From Frigoribacterium sp. VKM Ac-2836 (lineage in GTDB: Bacteria; Actinomycetota; Actinomycetes; Actinomycetales; Microbacteriaceae): a stretch of 64,000 nucleotides of DNA. A program made the translations under genes and the position numbers. The notes beneath the pieces are model-generated. The model made no database searches, was not told the DNA's origin, and saw only the letters and a list, made by a program, of their open reading frames with translations. The stretch covers positions 62,001 through 126,000 of the forward strand of contig NZ_JABRPK010000002.1 in NCBI RefSeq assembly GCF_013248995.1. The letters are read 5' to 3'. Shown here piece by piece: positions 33,190 through 42,760 of this stretch (the first letter of the stretch is position 1; each line of letters opens with the position of its first letter).

Positions 33190-33945
33190 ATGACCGACGC
33201 GAAGCTACCGGCGGACCTCTTCGCCGACCTCGACCGTGGCAGCCCCGTCCCGCTGTGGTACCAGATCTCGACGAGGCTCGAGGCGGCGATCCTGGGTGGC
33301 CGGCTACCGGCAGGTGCTCGGCTCGAGAACGAGGTCGGCCTGGGTGAACGGCTCGGCCTGTCGCGGCCCACGGTCCGCCGGGCGATCCAGGAACTCGTCG
33401 ACAAGGGCCTCGTCGTCCGACGGCGTGGCATCGGCACCCAGGTCGTGCACGGGCCCGTGACCCGCAACGTCGAGTTGACCAGCCTGTTCGAAGACCTGGC
33501 CGACAGTGGCAAGGCCCCGACGACGAGCGTGCTCGCGCACCAGGTCGTGGCGGCCGACGAGCGGACGGCCCTGGCTCTCGGCATCGACGTCGGCGACGAG
33601 GTCAGCCGTGTCCGGCGACTGCGCCTGGCGGACGGGGTCCCCGTCGCGGTGCTCGAGAACTACTTGCCTCTCGACCTCGCCCCGTTCTCGGACGCCGACC
33701 TCGCCGGCCAGGGGCTGTACCAGCTGCTGCGCGCCCACGGCGTCACGATCCGAGTGGCGAAGCAGCGCATCGGGGCCCGGGCCGCGCACGCCGACGAGGC
33801 GCACCTGCTCGAGATCGAGCCGCGCGGAGCCGTGCTGACGATGACCCGCACGGCCTACGACGCATCCGGACGGGCGGTCGAGGTCGGGCACCACTGCTAC
33901 CGACCCGATCTCTACTCGTTCTCGATCACCCTCGTCGACAAGTAG
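33190..33945 (+). CDS. GntR/HutC regulator, probably of inositol catabolism
   Basis: A 251-residue protein: winged helix in residues 15-85 (RLEAAILGGRLPAGARLENE, LGLSRPTVRRAIQELVDKGL) and a UTRA domain from about 100. In Actinobacteria, GntR-type IolR proteins repress inositol genes and lie beside them. This gene converges on the last gene of the inositol operon, and its upstream region shares two sequence elements with the operon promoter. ATG 33190 follows GAGGGG. Confidence 0.85.
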   Translation: MTDAKLPADLFADLDRGSPVPLWYQISTRLEAAILGGRLPAGARLENEVGLGERLGLSRPTVRRAIQELVDKGLVVRRRGIGTQVVHGPVTRNVELTSLFEDLADSGKAPTTSVLAHQVVAADERTALALGIDVGDEVSRVRRLRLADGVPVAVLENYLPLDLAPFSDADLAGQGLYQLLRAHGVTIRVAKQRIGARAAHADEAHLLEIEPRGAVLTMTRTAYDASGRAVEVGHHCYRPDLYSFSITLVDK

Positions 33946-33966
33946 GCGCGGGCCGGCGCCGAGTCG

Positions 33967-34386
33967 TCAACCCACCGTCCCGGCGGCAGACGGGACCCTC
34001 AGGTCACCTGTCATGTACTGGGCCACGCCGAAACCGAACGACCAGTCCTGCGGACCGTTCTCGACGTAGCCGATGAAGACGTCTTCTCCGCCCACACCGA
34101 CGCTCTCGAGACCCGTTGCGATGCGGGCGTAGAGGGCCTGCTTCGCCTCGTCGGTGCGCCCTCTCTGGGTGAAGACCTGGATCATGACGACTCCACCGGT
34201 CCGCTCGAAGCCGAGCCCGGCGTCTTGAGCGACGATGCGCCCTGCCGGCAGCTCGCTGATCACCTGGAAGCGGTCGCGAGGTGGGATGCCGTAGACCTCG
34301 ACGATGGCGTCGTGGACGGCGTCGGCGATGCCGGTGATCTGGTCGGGGGTGCGACCGGGCATGAGGTCGATGCGGACGAGGGGCAT
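33967..34386 (-). CDS. Tautomerase-family protein, last gene of the inositol operon
   Basis: A 139-residue tautomerase-superfamily protein. The catalytic N-terminal proline is present (MPLVRIDL), and GIPPRDRFQVISELPAGRIV and VMIQVFTQRGRTDEAKQALY are typical of the long (about 130-residue) trimer-forming group. Members move double bonds in oxo acids. It lies 58 bp after the TIM-barrel gene, in the same direction. An enol/keto or ring-opening step in inositol breakdown would fit, but no such role is established. Confidence 0.85.
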   Translation of the reverse strand: MPLVRIDLMPGRTPDQITGIADAVHDAIVEVYGIPPRDRFQVISELPAGRIVAQDAGLGFERTGGVVMIQVFTQRGRTDEAKQALYARIATGLESVGVGGEDVFIGYVENGPQDWSFGFGVAQYMTGDLRVPSAAGTVG

Positions 34387-34444
34387 GGTGTCCTTCTTTC
34401 TGCGGATGTCGTCACGTGGGGTCGGGGTGGATGCCGACGGGTGG

Positions 34445-35326
34445 TCAGGCGCGCGACGCGGACTCGATCCGTGCGCGGATCTGCTCTCGTTGGTAGCGGC
34501 TCACCGCGTCGACCGATTCGTCCTCGGCGAACACGCTCGACACGGCGACGGTGTCGTCGCGGTCGAAGAAGCCGAGCCGGTGCAGGCCACCGAAGAAGCC
34601 GTCCCAGTCGACGTCACCGTCCCCGATCTTCAGGTGCTGGTGGACGCGGGCCACGTTGCCGGGCGGGTTGCTGATGTACCTCAGCCCGTGCGAGCGGCGG
34701 TGGTCGAACGTGTCGGCGATGTGGACGAGGCCGAGTGATCGCCCGGCGGCGGCCATGATCCCGGCCATGTCGCCGCCGTAGTGGAAGGTGTGGCACGCGA
34801 CGTAGGCGAGACCGACCTGCTTCGTGTTGAGGCCGCGGATGACCCGGAGGGCTTCGAGACCGTCCTCGACGAAGTCGTCCGGGTGCGGGTCGATGAACAC
34901 ACGGATGCCCTCGCGTTCGAGGACGGGCAGCAACTCTTCCATCGACCAGTAGAACTGGCGCTCGGATTCTTCCGACAACTCGGGTCGACCGCTGAACTCG
35001 GTGTTGATCACCCCGACACCGAGGCGTGCGGTGATCTCGATCACGCGCTTCCAGTGCTTGACGGCGGCCCGGCGGGACTCCTCGTCGGGACCGGACCAGC
35101 GCAGGACGGGCAGGACGGACGCGATCTCGACCCGCGCCTCTTTACAGGCCGCCGCGAAGGCGTCGACGAGGTCGTCGTCGGCCTTCGGGTGTCGGAAGAA
35201 CGGGATGAAATCGCGGTGCGGCGTCAGCTGCAGGTGGTCGTAACCCAATTCGGCGACCTTGGCCGGCAACTCGAGCAAGGAGTGGCCGTGGTGCAGCGGG
35301 GTCGGGTCGAGGGCGATCTTCACCAC
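34445..35326 (-). CDS. Sugar-phosphate isomerase/epimerase-like TIM barrel (IolH/IolI type)
   Basis: A 293-residue xylose-isomerase-like barrel. Metal-ligand regions are GVGVINTEFSGRPEL, GIRVFIDPHPDDFVE, YVACHTFHYGGD and LVHIADTFDHRRSHGL. In inositol clusters such proteins are IolI (inosose isomerase) or IolH. It follows iolG by only four bases, and GTG 35326 has GGGGGAG upstream (GTG 35323 is equally possible). The exact reaction is not clear; the true IolE-like dehydratase is the separate gene at 36427. Confidence 0.8.
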   Translation of the reverse strand: MVKIALDPTPLHHGHSLLELPAKVAELGYDHLQLTPHRDFIPFFRHPKADDDLVDAFAAACKEARVEIASVLPVLRWSGPDEESRRAAVKHWKRVIEITARLGVGVINTEFSGRPELSEESERQFYWSMEELLPVLEREGIRVFIDPHPDDFVEDGLEALRVIRGLNTKQVGLAYVACHTFHYGGDMAGIMAAAGRSLGLVHIADTFDHRRSHGLRYISNPPGNVARVHQHLKIGDGDVDWDGFFGGLHRLGFFDRDDTVAVSSVFAEDESVDAVSRYQREQIRARIESASRA

Positions 35327-35329
35327 CGG

Positions 35330-36379
35330 TCACTCCCCCGTCACGGCGGTGCCGGGCAGGTCGTAGAAGGACGGCTTGGCCATGGCGTAGTCGACCTCGA
35401 CTCGGCGGCCGGTCTTCTGCGCCTCGACGCCGGCGGTGGCGACGACGCTCGCCAGGTAGCCGTCCCAGGCGCTCGGACCGTCGATGGTGCCTCGTCGGGC
35501 GGCATCGACCCAGCGCTGCACCTGCGTGTCGTAGGCGGCGCCGAAGCGCTCTTTGAACGTGGGGGGCACCGGCACACCGGACCGAGCGGCCGTCGTGAGC
35601 TGGAGGCCGGTCTCGCGACCGATCGAGGCGACACCGCTCTCGAAGACGGCGTCGGTGGTGACCTGGTAGCCGAACTGGATGTTGACGTTGATCTCGACGA
35701 TCGCCATCGTGCCCGACTCGGTCTCGAGGATCACGAACTGCGGTTCGCGGAGGCCCTCGGGGGCGAGGGAGTTGCGGCGGGGTTTCTTGACCTCGACCGC
35801 CACGATCGGCTCGCCCGTGACGAAGGGCACGACGTCGATCTCGTGGATGACCGAGTCGAGGATCAGCATCTCTTCGGAGTAGCTCGGCGGGGTCGTGGCG
35901 TTGCGGTGAGCGCAGTGCAGGGCGAGCAGGGCGCCGTGGTCACCGGACGCGACGAGCGCGCGCAGGTCTTGGTACCCCTGGTCGAAGCGACGCATGAAAC
36001 CGACCTGGATGTGCGGCCGGTCCAGTTTCTGCTCGGCCTCGAGCACGCGGAGCGAAGCGGCCTCGTCCGTCGTGAGGGGCTTCTCGCAGAGGATGGCCAG
36101 GCCGCGGTCGAGGGCGGGCATGAGCACGGCCTCGTGGAGGAACCCGGGGGTGGCGATGATCACGGCGTCGATCTCGGTGGCGGCGAGCGCCTGGTCGAAG
36201 TCGGACGCGGTGATCGCGCCGGGGGCGGTCGCCGCCGCGGCGTCGGCACGAGCGGTGTCGGGGTCGACCACGGCGACGACCGTGGCTCCGCTGATGGTGG
36301 ACGTGATGCGGGCGACGTGGTCGGCGCCCATCATGCCGGCGCCGACGACGGCGACACGGAGGTCGGGGGTGGTGGTCAC
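35330..36379 (-). CDS. iolG: Inositol 2-dehydrogenase (IolG type)
   Basis: A 349-residue Gfo/Idh/MocA dehydrogenase: VAVVGAGMMGADHVARI, LCEKPLTTDEA, VGFMRRFDQGYQDLRALV and HEIDVVPFVTGEP. IolG oxidises myo-inositol to scyllo-inosose with NAD, the first step of the pathway. Within the operon it lies after iolE. GTG 36379 has AAGGAG eight bases upstream. Chiro-inositol or another cyclitol could also be a substrate. Confidence 0.85.
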   Translation of the reverse strand: MTTTPDLRVAVVGAGMMGADHVARITSTISGATVVAVVDPDTARADAAAATAPGAITASDFDQALAATEIDAVIIATPGFLHEAVLMPALDRGLAILCEKPLTTDEAASLRVLEAEQKLDRPHIQVGFMRRFDQGYQDLRALVASGDHGALLALHCAHRNATTPPSYSEEMLILDSVIHEIDVVPFVTGEPIVAVEVKKPRRNSLAPEGLREPQFVILETESGTMAIVEINVNIQFGYQVTTDAVFESGVASIGRETGLQLTTAARSGVPVPPTFKERFGAAYDTQVQRWVDAARRGTIDGPSAWDGYLASVVATAGVEAQKTGRRVEVDYAMAKPSFYDLPGTAVTGE

Positions 36380-36426
36380 GGGGTTTCTCCTTCTGGGCGG
36401 GGTCGTCGGGACGTCGACGGTGTTCG

Positions 36427-37383
36427 TCAGACGAGGCGGGAGCGCGGTGAGCAGCTCATGATGTGCTCGCGCGTGCGGGTGGCGATGCCGAGCGGCAGGT
36501 CGATCGACTCGACGGGGAACATGTCCTGCTCGACGATCGCGAAGATCTCGGGGTCGATGCGGCTCACGGCCTCGAGCACGGGTGCCAGTTCGGGCACGCC
36601 CTTCGGGGGTTCGACCATGACACCCTGGGCCACCGCGTCGCCGAACGGCACGTCGTTCTTCAGCACGGTGAAGCGGAGGTCGGAGTCGACCTGCTTGAGG
36701 TGCAGGTAGCCGATGCGGTCGGGGTGCTGCTCGACGAGGCGCACGGAGTCGCCGCCGTAGTACGCGAAGTGTCCGGTGTCGAGGCACAGGTTCGTGTAGC
36801 GGGCATCGGTCTCGGCCAGGAACCGCTCGGTCTCTTGGTGGGTGCCGACGTGGCTGTCGGCATGGGTGTGGAACTGTTGCTTCACGCCGAACTCCTCGAG
36901 GAGCGCCTTGCCGAGCTTGTCGTGGCCGGCGCCGAGCTTCGCCCACTGGTCGTCGGTGAGGGTGCGGGCCTCGAGCACCTCGCTCGTGGCGTCGCTGCGC
37001 CAGAGGTCGGGGATGACGACGAGGTGCTCGGCACCGAGCGTGGAAGCGAGCCCGGCGACGGCGAGGGCCTGGTCCCAGGCGCGCTGCCACTGGTCGTCGC
37101 CCTTGTGGAACCCGGTGAAGACCGTGCCGGCCGAGAGCTTCAGCTCGCGGCGGGCGAGTTCGTCCTCGAGCTGGTGGGGGTCGGTCGGGAGGTAGCCGTA
37201 GGGGCCGAGTTCGATCCAGTGGTAGCCGGCCTGTTGCACCTCGTCGAGGAACCGAGGCCACGGGACCTGGCTGGGGTGCTCGGGGAACCAGACGCCCCAC
37301 GAGTCGGGCGCGGTGCCGACGCGGAGTCCGTGCCCGTCCGGGGCGGTGGGTGTGGCGTCGGGGTCGGTGACGGTGTCGGTCAT
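36427..37383 (-). CDS. iolE: Inosose dehydratase-like TIM barrel (IolE)
   Basis: A 318-residue barrel enzyme. GTAPDSWGVWFPEHP opens the barrel; metal ligands fall in QQFHTHADSHVGTHQETERF, NLCLDTGHFAYYGGD, GYLHLKQVDSDL and FAIVEQDMFP, which line up with the same blocks of Bacillus IolE. IolE removes water from scyllo-inosose to give the diketone substrate of IolD. ATG 37383 has GAAAGG upstream. It lies between iolD and iolG in one transcription unit. Confidence 0.8.
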   Translation of the reverse strand: MTDTVTDPDATPTAPDGHGLRVGTAPDSWGVWFPEHPSQVPWPRFLDEVQQAGYHWIELGPYGYLPTDPHQLEDELARRELKLSAGTVFTGFHKGDDQWQRAWDQALAVAGLASTLGAEHLVVIPDLWRSDATSEVLEARTLTDDQWAKLGAGHDKLGKALLEEFGVKQQFHTHADSHVGTHQETERFLAETDARYTNLCLDTGHFAYYGGDSVRLVEQHPDRIGYLHLKQVDSDLRFTVLKNDVPFGDAVAQGVMVEPPKGVPELAPVLEAVSRIDPEIFAIVEQDMFPVESIDLPLGIATRTREHIMSCSPRSRLV

Positions 37384-37421
37384 GGCGGCGGTGCCTTTCG
37401 AGAGGGTGGGGTCGGGCGGGG

Positions 37422-39320
37422 TCAACCGAGCAGGGGACGCTGAGCGGCCTGCTGCCGTCGGTAGTCGGCCAGGGCGGCCGTGGTGCTGTCGAGCGTCGAG
37501 ACCTGGGCGACCGGGACGTCCCACCACCCCTCGCCGTCCGGGGCGTAGACCAGCGGATCGCTGTTGACGTGGATGAGCGTGCTCGTGGTCGACGCCTTGG
37601 CCGTCGCGAGGGCCGCGGAGAGGTCGACCACGGCGTTCGGGGTCGGTTGCACCTCGATGACGTCCAGCCCGTAGCTGCGGGCGTTCATGGCCAGGTCGAC
37701 GGGGAGCACGTCGGTGCCCTGGAAGTCGAGCGACTCGGGATCGAGCCTGCGGTAGAGGGTGCCGAAGCGCTCGGCGCCGACGGTCTCGGAGAGGTGGCCG
37801 ATCGAGGCGTAACCGTGGTTCTGGATGAGCACCACGATGATCTTGATGCCCTCGGCGACGGCGGTGACCAGCTCGGTGTGGAGCATCAGGTACGAGCCGT
37901 CGCCGACCATGACGATGACGTCGCGGTCGGGGGCACCCCGCTTGACGCCGAGGCCGCCCGCGATCTCGTAGCCCATGCACGAGAAGGCGTACTCGACGTG
38001 GTAGCCGAGCGGGTCGCGGACCCGCCACAGCTTGTGCAGGTCACCGGGCAGCGACCCGGCCGCCTGGACGACGACGTCGGTGGGATCGCTGGCGGCCTGG
38101 ACGGCCCCGATGATCTCGGGCTGCCCGGGGAGGGCGAGCCCCGAGGGCAGGAAGGCCTCGTCGACGAGGGCATCCCACGCCGCCTTCTCGGCGGCGACCC
38201 GGGTCGAGTGCCTGGTGGGCACGGTGTGCCCGGCCAGGGCCGTGGTCAGGGCGTCGAGGGTCTCGCGGGCATCGGCGACGACGGGCAGCTGAGACCCGTG
38301 CTTGTAGGCGTCGAAAGACGTGACGTTGACGTTGACGAAGCGCACGTCGCCGTCCCGGAAGGCCGTGCGGGAGGCGGTGGTGAAGTCGCTGTACCGGGTG
38401 CCGATGCCGATGACGAGGTCCGCCTCGGCGGCGATGCGGTTCGCGGCGGTGGTGCCGGTCGCACCGATGCCGCCCAGGTACTGCGGGTGGTCCCAACCGA
38501 GGGAGCCACCCCCGGCCTGAGTGGTCCCGACGGGGATTCCGGTCGCCCGGGCGAAGGCGTCGAGCTGCTGCTCCGCCCCCGAGTACAGGACTCCGCCACC
38601 GGCCACGACGACCGGTCGCTTCGCGGCGCGGATGGCGGCGACCGCCCGCTCGAGTGGTCCACGCTCGGGGACGGGACGTCTGACGTGCCACTCGCGGGGC
38701 TGCAGGAACTCGTCGGGCACGTCGAGCCATTCGGCCTGGACGTCCTCTGGCAGGGCGATCGTGACGGCGCCGGTCTCGGCCGGATCGGTCAGCACGCGCA
38801 TCGCGGCGAGCGCGATCGAGAAGAGTTGCTCGGGGCGATCGACCCGGTCGAAGAACCGCGACAACGGCCGGAACGCGTCGGTCACCTGCAGGGACGTGTC
38901 GTGAGGCAGTTCGATCTGCTGCAGCACCGGGTCGCTGACCCGGGTCGCGAAGGTGTCGCTCGGCAGCAGCAGGGCCGGCAGGCGGTTGGTCGTCGCCAGC
39001 GCGGCGGCGGTGAGCATGTTGGCGGCCCCGGGGCCGACGGAGGCGGTGCTCGCGTAGGTCGCGCGCCTCCGGTGCATGCGGGCGTAGCCCACGGCCTGGT
39101 GCACCATGGCCTGCTCGTTCCGGGCCTGGAGGTACGGCATGAGGCCCGGACGGTCGACGTGGTACTGCTTGAGCGCCTGGCCGACACCGGCGACGTTGCC
39201 GTGGCCGAAGATGCCGAACATGCCCGGGATCGTGCGCTCTCGCACGTCGCCGTCGACGGTCCACTGGTTCGCGAGGAACTCGACGAGCGCCTGGCCGACG
39301 GTGAGTCTCTTCGTCGTCAT
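37422..39320 (-). CDS. iolD: THcHDO hydrolase (IolD)
   Basis: A 632-residue thiamine-diphosphate enzyme. The activating glutamate is in QARNEQAMVHQAVGYARM; the cofactor motif is VGDGSYLMLHTEL ending in VVLIQNHG; AFSCMGYEIAGGLG is also conserved. IolD opens the six-membered ring to 5-deoxy-glucuronate. ATG 39320 overlaps the iolB stop by 4 bp. The length is normal for the family. Confidence 0.93.
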   Translation of the reverse strand: MTTKRLTVGQALVEFLANQWTVDGDVRERTIPGMFGIFGHGNVAGVGQALKQYHVDRPGLMPYLQARNEQAMVHQAVGYARMHRRRATYASTASVGPGAANMLTAAALATTNRLPALLLPSDTFATRVSDPVLQQIELPHDTSLQVTDAFRPLSRFFDRVDRPEQLFSIALAAMRVLTDPAETGAVTIALPEDVQAEWLDVPDEFLQPREWHVRRPVPERGPLERAVAAIRAAKRPVVVAGGGVLYSGAEQQLDAFARATGIPVGTTQAGGGSLGWDHPQYLGGIGATGTTAANRIAAEADLVIGIGTRYSDFTTASRTAFRDGDVRFVNVNVTSFDAYKHGSQLPVVADARETLDALTTALAGHTVPTRHSTRVAAEKAAWDALVDEAFLPSGLALPGQPEIIGAVQAASDPTDVVVQAAGSLPGDLHKLWRVRDPLGYHVEYAFSCMGYEIAGGLGVKRGAPDRDVIVMVGDGSYLMLHTELVTAVAEGIKIIVVLIQNHGYASIGHLSETVGAERFGTLYRRLDPESLDFQGTDVLPVDLAMNARSYGLDVIEVQPTPNAVVDLSAALATAKASTTSTLIHVNSDPLVYAPDGEGWWDVPVAQVSTLDSTTAALADYRRQQAAQRPLLG

Positions 39321-40243
39321 CGACGCGGTCCTTTCGAGGGGGCGGTGGGGAGGTACGGCAGCCGGGGGTCGGGAGCCTGGGACTCCCAGCCGGCGCGGAC
39401 CCACCCGTGGGCGGGGTCGTCGGTGATCAGCCAGGCGCGCTCGGCGTCGGGCCCCGCCATGACGTTGAGGTAATAGAGGTCGTAGCCGGGGGCGGCGACC
39501 GCCGGCCCGTGGTACCCGAACGGCACGAGGGCGACGTCGCCGGTGCGGACGAGCCGGTTCACGTCGATCTGCCCAGCGGGTGAGCTGTAGGCGGCGAACA
39601 TGCCGAACGGGTCGGCCTGCTCGGGCGCGTCGACGCCGCGACTGACGGCGGATTCGAAGTAGTAGACCTCTTCGAGGCGGGACTCGATGCCGGGCAACCC
39701 CTCGTCGTGCTTGTGCGGGGGGTACGACGACCAGTTCTCGGCGGGCGTCACGACCTCGCAGACGATGAGCTTCTGGGCGTGCAGCCCGGCCGGGGTGCCG
39801 AAGTTGTGCACCTGGCGTGTGGATCGACCGGCGCCGCGGATCTCGACGGGGATGTCGTCGCGACGGAGCACCTGCACGTCGAGGACCTGGTCGGCGGGTG
39901 CCTCGGCGACCGCGACCCGACCGAGCCCGGTGACCACCGCCTCCGTCCGGACGCCAAGGTAGGCGACGTCGGCCGGCCCCTCGAAGACGGACGCCCGCCC
40001 GGCGAGCTCGAGGGTTCCCGACCCCCCTCGGGCGTCGTTCCACTCGACCACGACGTCACCCGCCAGAGGCACCACCATGCGCTCGACCGCACCGGCGGCG
40101 AGGGTCAACGAGACACCGTCGCCGAGCTCGCCGATGCGCAGGCCGGTGTGCTGCCAACCGTCGAGGTCGCCGTCGACGACGGTCTGCCAGCCGTCGCGGG
40201 TCAGGTCGCCGCGGGGGAAGAACCAGCGGGGGTCGTCGTTCAT
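39317..40243 (-). CDS. iolB: 5-deoxy-glucuronate isomerase (IolB)
   Basis: A 308-residue cupin-fold protein. Conserved blocks are HNFGTPAGLHAQKLIVCEVV, WSSYPPHKHDEGLPGIESRL and the metal-ligand region LEEVYYFE, then VPFGYHGPAVAAPGYDLYYL. It converts 5-deoxy-glucuronate into 5-dehydro-2-deoxy-gluconate. ATG 40243 has GAGGTG eight bases upstream; GTG 40252 is less likely. Confidence 0.93.
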   Translation of the reverse strand: MNDDPRWFFPRGDLTRDGWQTVVDGDLDGWQHTGLRIGELGDGVSLTLAAGAVERMVVPLAGDVVVEWNDARGGSGTLELAGRASVFEGPADVAYLGVRTEAVVTGLGRVAVAEAPADQVLDVQVLRRDDIPVEIRGAGRSTRQVHNFGTPAGLHAQKLIVCEVVTPAENWSSYPPHKHDEGLPGIESRLEEVYYFESAVSRGVDAPEQADPFGMFAAYSSPAGQIDVNRLVRTGDVALVPFGYHGPAVAAPGYDLYYLNVMAGPDAERAWLITDDPAHGWVRAGWESQAPDPRLPYLPTAPSKGPRR

Positions 40244-40316
40244 GTCGTCCACCTCATCATCGAGCGGAGCGGCCCGGGGCCGCGGGGGTAGTGCCTGGGG
40301 ACAGATCGGGCGGGCG

Positions 40317-41840
40317 TCAGTTCTGGGGGAAGCCCAGGTCGACGCCGCCGTGGCTGGGGTCGAGCCAGCGTGACGTGATCGCCTTCTCGCGGGTGTAGAA
40401 CTCGAAGCCTTGCAGGCCGTAGGCCTTGTCCGAACCGAAGATGCTGTCTTTGAAACCGCCGAACGAGTAGTACGCGACGGGTACCGGGATGGGCACGTTG
40501 ATGCCGATCATGCCGACCTCGATCTCGGCTTGGAAGCGCCGCGCCGCGCCTCCGTCGTTGGTGAAGATCGCCGTGCCGTTGCCGTACGCGCCGGCGTTGA
40601 TGAGCGCCACACCCTCGTCATACGACGCGACGCGGACGATCGAGAGCACGGGGCCGAAGATCTCTTCGGTGTAGACGCGGCTGGTGAGCGGCACTTTGTC
40701 GATCAGGGTGGGCCCGAGCCAGAAGCCGTCGGCCTCGCCGTCGACCTCGACGCCCCGACCGTCGACGACCACGTCGGCTCCGTCTTCGAGGGCGATGTCG
40801 ATGTAGCTGGCGACCTTGTCGCGGTGCTGCTCGGTGACGAGGGGGCCCATGTCGCAGCTGCGTCGACCGTCGCCGACGGTGAGGCCGGCCATTCGCGCCG
40901 TGATCTTCTCGATCAGCTCGTCGGCCACGGGTTCGACCGCGACGACCACGCTGATGGCCATGCAGCGCTCGCCCGCCGAGCCGAATCCGGCGTTGATCGC
41001 GCTGTCGGCCACCAGGTCGAGGTCGGCGTCGGGCAGCACGAGCATGTGGTTCTTGGCTCCGCCGAGCGCCTGGACGCGCTTGCCGTGCTTGGCGGCGGTC
41101 TCGTAGATGTACTGGGCGATGGGCGTCGAACCGACGAACGAGATGGCCTTGACGTCGGGGTGCTCGAGCAGGCCGTCCACGGCGACCTTGTCGCCGTGGA
41201 GGACGGTGAAGACGCCCTCGGGCAGGCCGGCCTCGGCGAAGAGGCGGGCGAGGAACATCGCGCTCGACGGGTCTTTCTCGGAGGGCTTCAACACGACGGT
41301 GTTGCCGACCGCGATCGCGATCGGGAAGAACCACATCGGCACCATGGCCGGGAAGTTGAAGGGGCTGATGACGCCGACGACGCCGAGCGGTGCCTTGGTC
41401 GAGTACACGTCGACCCCGGTCGAGACCTGCTGTGAGAACTCACCCTTGATCAGGTGGGGGAACCCGGTGGCGAGTTCGACGACCTCGAGGCCGCGGGTGA
41501 TCTCGCCGAGGGCGTCGCTCAGCACCTTGCCGTGCTCGCTGGTGAGGATCTCGGCCAGTTCACCCTTGCGCTCGTTGAGCAGCTCACGGAAGCGGAACAT
41601 GATCTGCTGACGCTTCGTGATCGAGAGGTCGCGCCACGCGGGGAACGCCCGCCGCGCCGAGGCGACGGCGGCCTCGATCTCGGAGGCGCCGGCGAGCGAG
41701 ACGTCCTTCGTCGCGACCCCGAGAGCCGGGTCGTAGACGGGGGCGGTGCGGCCGCTCGTGCCGGGCACCTCGGCGTTGTCGATCCAGTGCGGGACGAGGG
41801 GCCGGCCCGTGTCGGTGCTGGTGCTGGTTGCGCTGGTCAT
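40317..41840 (-). CDS. iolA: Methylmalonate-semialdehyde dehydrogenase (IolA/MmsA)
   Basis: A 507-residue CoA-acylating aldehyde dehydrogenase. PLGVVGVISPFNFPAMVPMW, the catalytic cysteine in GFGSAGERCMAISV, and EEIFGPVLSIVRV are the family blocks. It oxidises malonate semialdehyde, the last product of inositol breakdown, to acetyl-CoA. Its ATG overlaps the stop of the upstream barrel gene by 4 bp. Confidence 0.93.
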   Translation of the reverse strand: MTSATSTSTDTGRPLVPHWIDNAEVPGTSGRTAPVYDPALGVATKDVSLAGASEIEAAVASARRAFPAWRDLSITKRQQIMFRFRELLNERKGELAEILTSEHGKVLSDALGEITRGLEVVELATGFPHLIKGEFSQQVSTGVDVYSTKAPLGVVGVISPFNFPAMVPMWFFPIAIAVGNTVVLKPSEKDPSSAMFLARLFAEAGLPEGVFTVLHGDKVAVDGLLEHPDVKAISFVGSTPIAQYIYETAAKHGKRVQALGGAKNHMLVLPDADLDLVADSAINAGFGSAGERCMAISVVVAVEPVADELIEKITARMAGLTVGDGRRSCDMGPLVTEQHRDKVASYIDIALEDGADVVVDGRGVEVDGEADGFWLGPTLIDKVPLTSRVYTEEIFGPVLSIVRVASYDEGVALINAGAYGNGTAIFTNDGGAARRFQAEIEVGMIGINVPIPVPVAYYSFGGFKDSIFGSDKAYGLQGFEFYTREKAITSRWLDPSHGGVDLGFPQN

Positions 41841-42760
41841 CGTCGTGCCGATCCGTTCGTGGTCGAGGGGGTGTGGACGAGGCCGGCGGCGTGGTCCACG
41901 GCTGCGGCGACGTCGTCGTCGCCCGGGTAGAGCAGGGTGCGCCCGACGACGAGTCCGCGGACGCCGGGCAGGGCGAGGGCCGCGGCCCAGCGGGCGTAGG
42001 TGTCGGCCGGGTCGACGGCGGGATCGCCCCCCAGCAGCAGCGTGGGCAGGGTCGTCGCCGCCATGACGCGTTCCATGTCGTCGACGACGGGCAGTTTGAG
42101 CCAGCTGTAGGCGGAGGACTCACCGAGGCCGGACGCGATGGCCACCGACTTGATGACGGCGTCGGCCGTGAGGTCGTTCGTCACGCGCCCGTCGACCCAC
42201 GAGCTCATGAAGGGCTCGAGCATGATCGGGAGGCGCAGCCTGGCCGACTCCGTCACCGCGCGTGCCGTGGCGGCGAGTGTCGAGGCCGTGCCGGGGTCGT
42301 CGAGGGCGACGCGCACGAGCAGTTTCGCGAAGTCGAACCGGGAGTCGGCGATCGATGCGGCCGAGTACGCGGTGAACCGGTCGTCCAGCTCGAACGTGGC
42401 GCCCTGCAGTCCGCCGCGGTTCATGCTCCCGACGACGACCTTGCCGTCGAGGGCACCGAGCAGGGCGAGGTCCTCGAGGATGTCGGGGGTTCCGAGCACC
42501 CCGTCGACGCCCGGTCGATCGAGGGCGACGACGAGTCGACGGAGGAGGTCGTACCGGTCGGCCATGGCGGTCGGGTCTCGGCGGACACCGAGGGCCCCGC
42601 GGGCCGGGTGGTCCGCCGCGATGATGAAGAGGCGCCCGTCGGCACCCAGGGGTGCGGGCCGCGTGCGGGCGGCGAGGATCTCGGCCACCCGGTGCGGTTC
42701 GGCGGCCCTGACGGTGCGGAGGCGCTCGAAGTCGAGAACCGGGGCGGGGTGGTCAGACAT
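41837..42760 (-). CDS. Cgl0158-type (beta/alpha)8 barrel, likely the pathway aldolase
   Basis: A 307-residue barrel protein of the group found in actinobacterial inositol clusters: LFIIAADHPARGALGVRRDP, GVLGTPDILEDLALLGALDG, ESARLRLPIMLEPFMSSW and LPTLLLGGDPAVD. The cluster has no IolJ (class II aldolase), and this lysine- and aspartate-bearing barrel, placed between iolC and iolA, is the best candidate for splitting the phosphorylated intermediate into dihydroxyacetone phosphate and malonate semialdehyde. That role is inference. It overlaps iolC and iolA by 8 and 4 bp. Confidence 0.82.
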   Translation of the reverse strand: MSDHPAPVLDFERLRTVRAAEPHRVAEILAARTRPAPLGADGRLFIIAADHPARGALGVRRDPTAMADRYDLLRRLVVALDRPGVDGVLGTPDILEDLALLGALDGKVVVGSMNRGGLQGATFELDDRFTAYSAASIADSRFDFAKLLVRVALDDPGTASTLAATARAVTESARLRLPIMLEPFMSSWVDGRVTNDLTADAVIKSVAIASGLGESSAYSWLKLPVVDDMERVMAATTLPTLLLGGDPAVDPADTYARWAAALALPGVRGLVVGRTLLYPGDDDVAAAVDHAAGLVHTPSTTNGSARR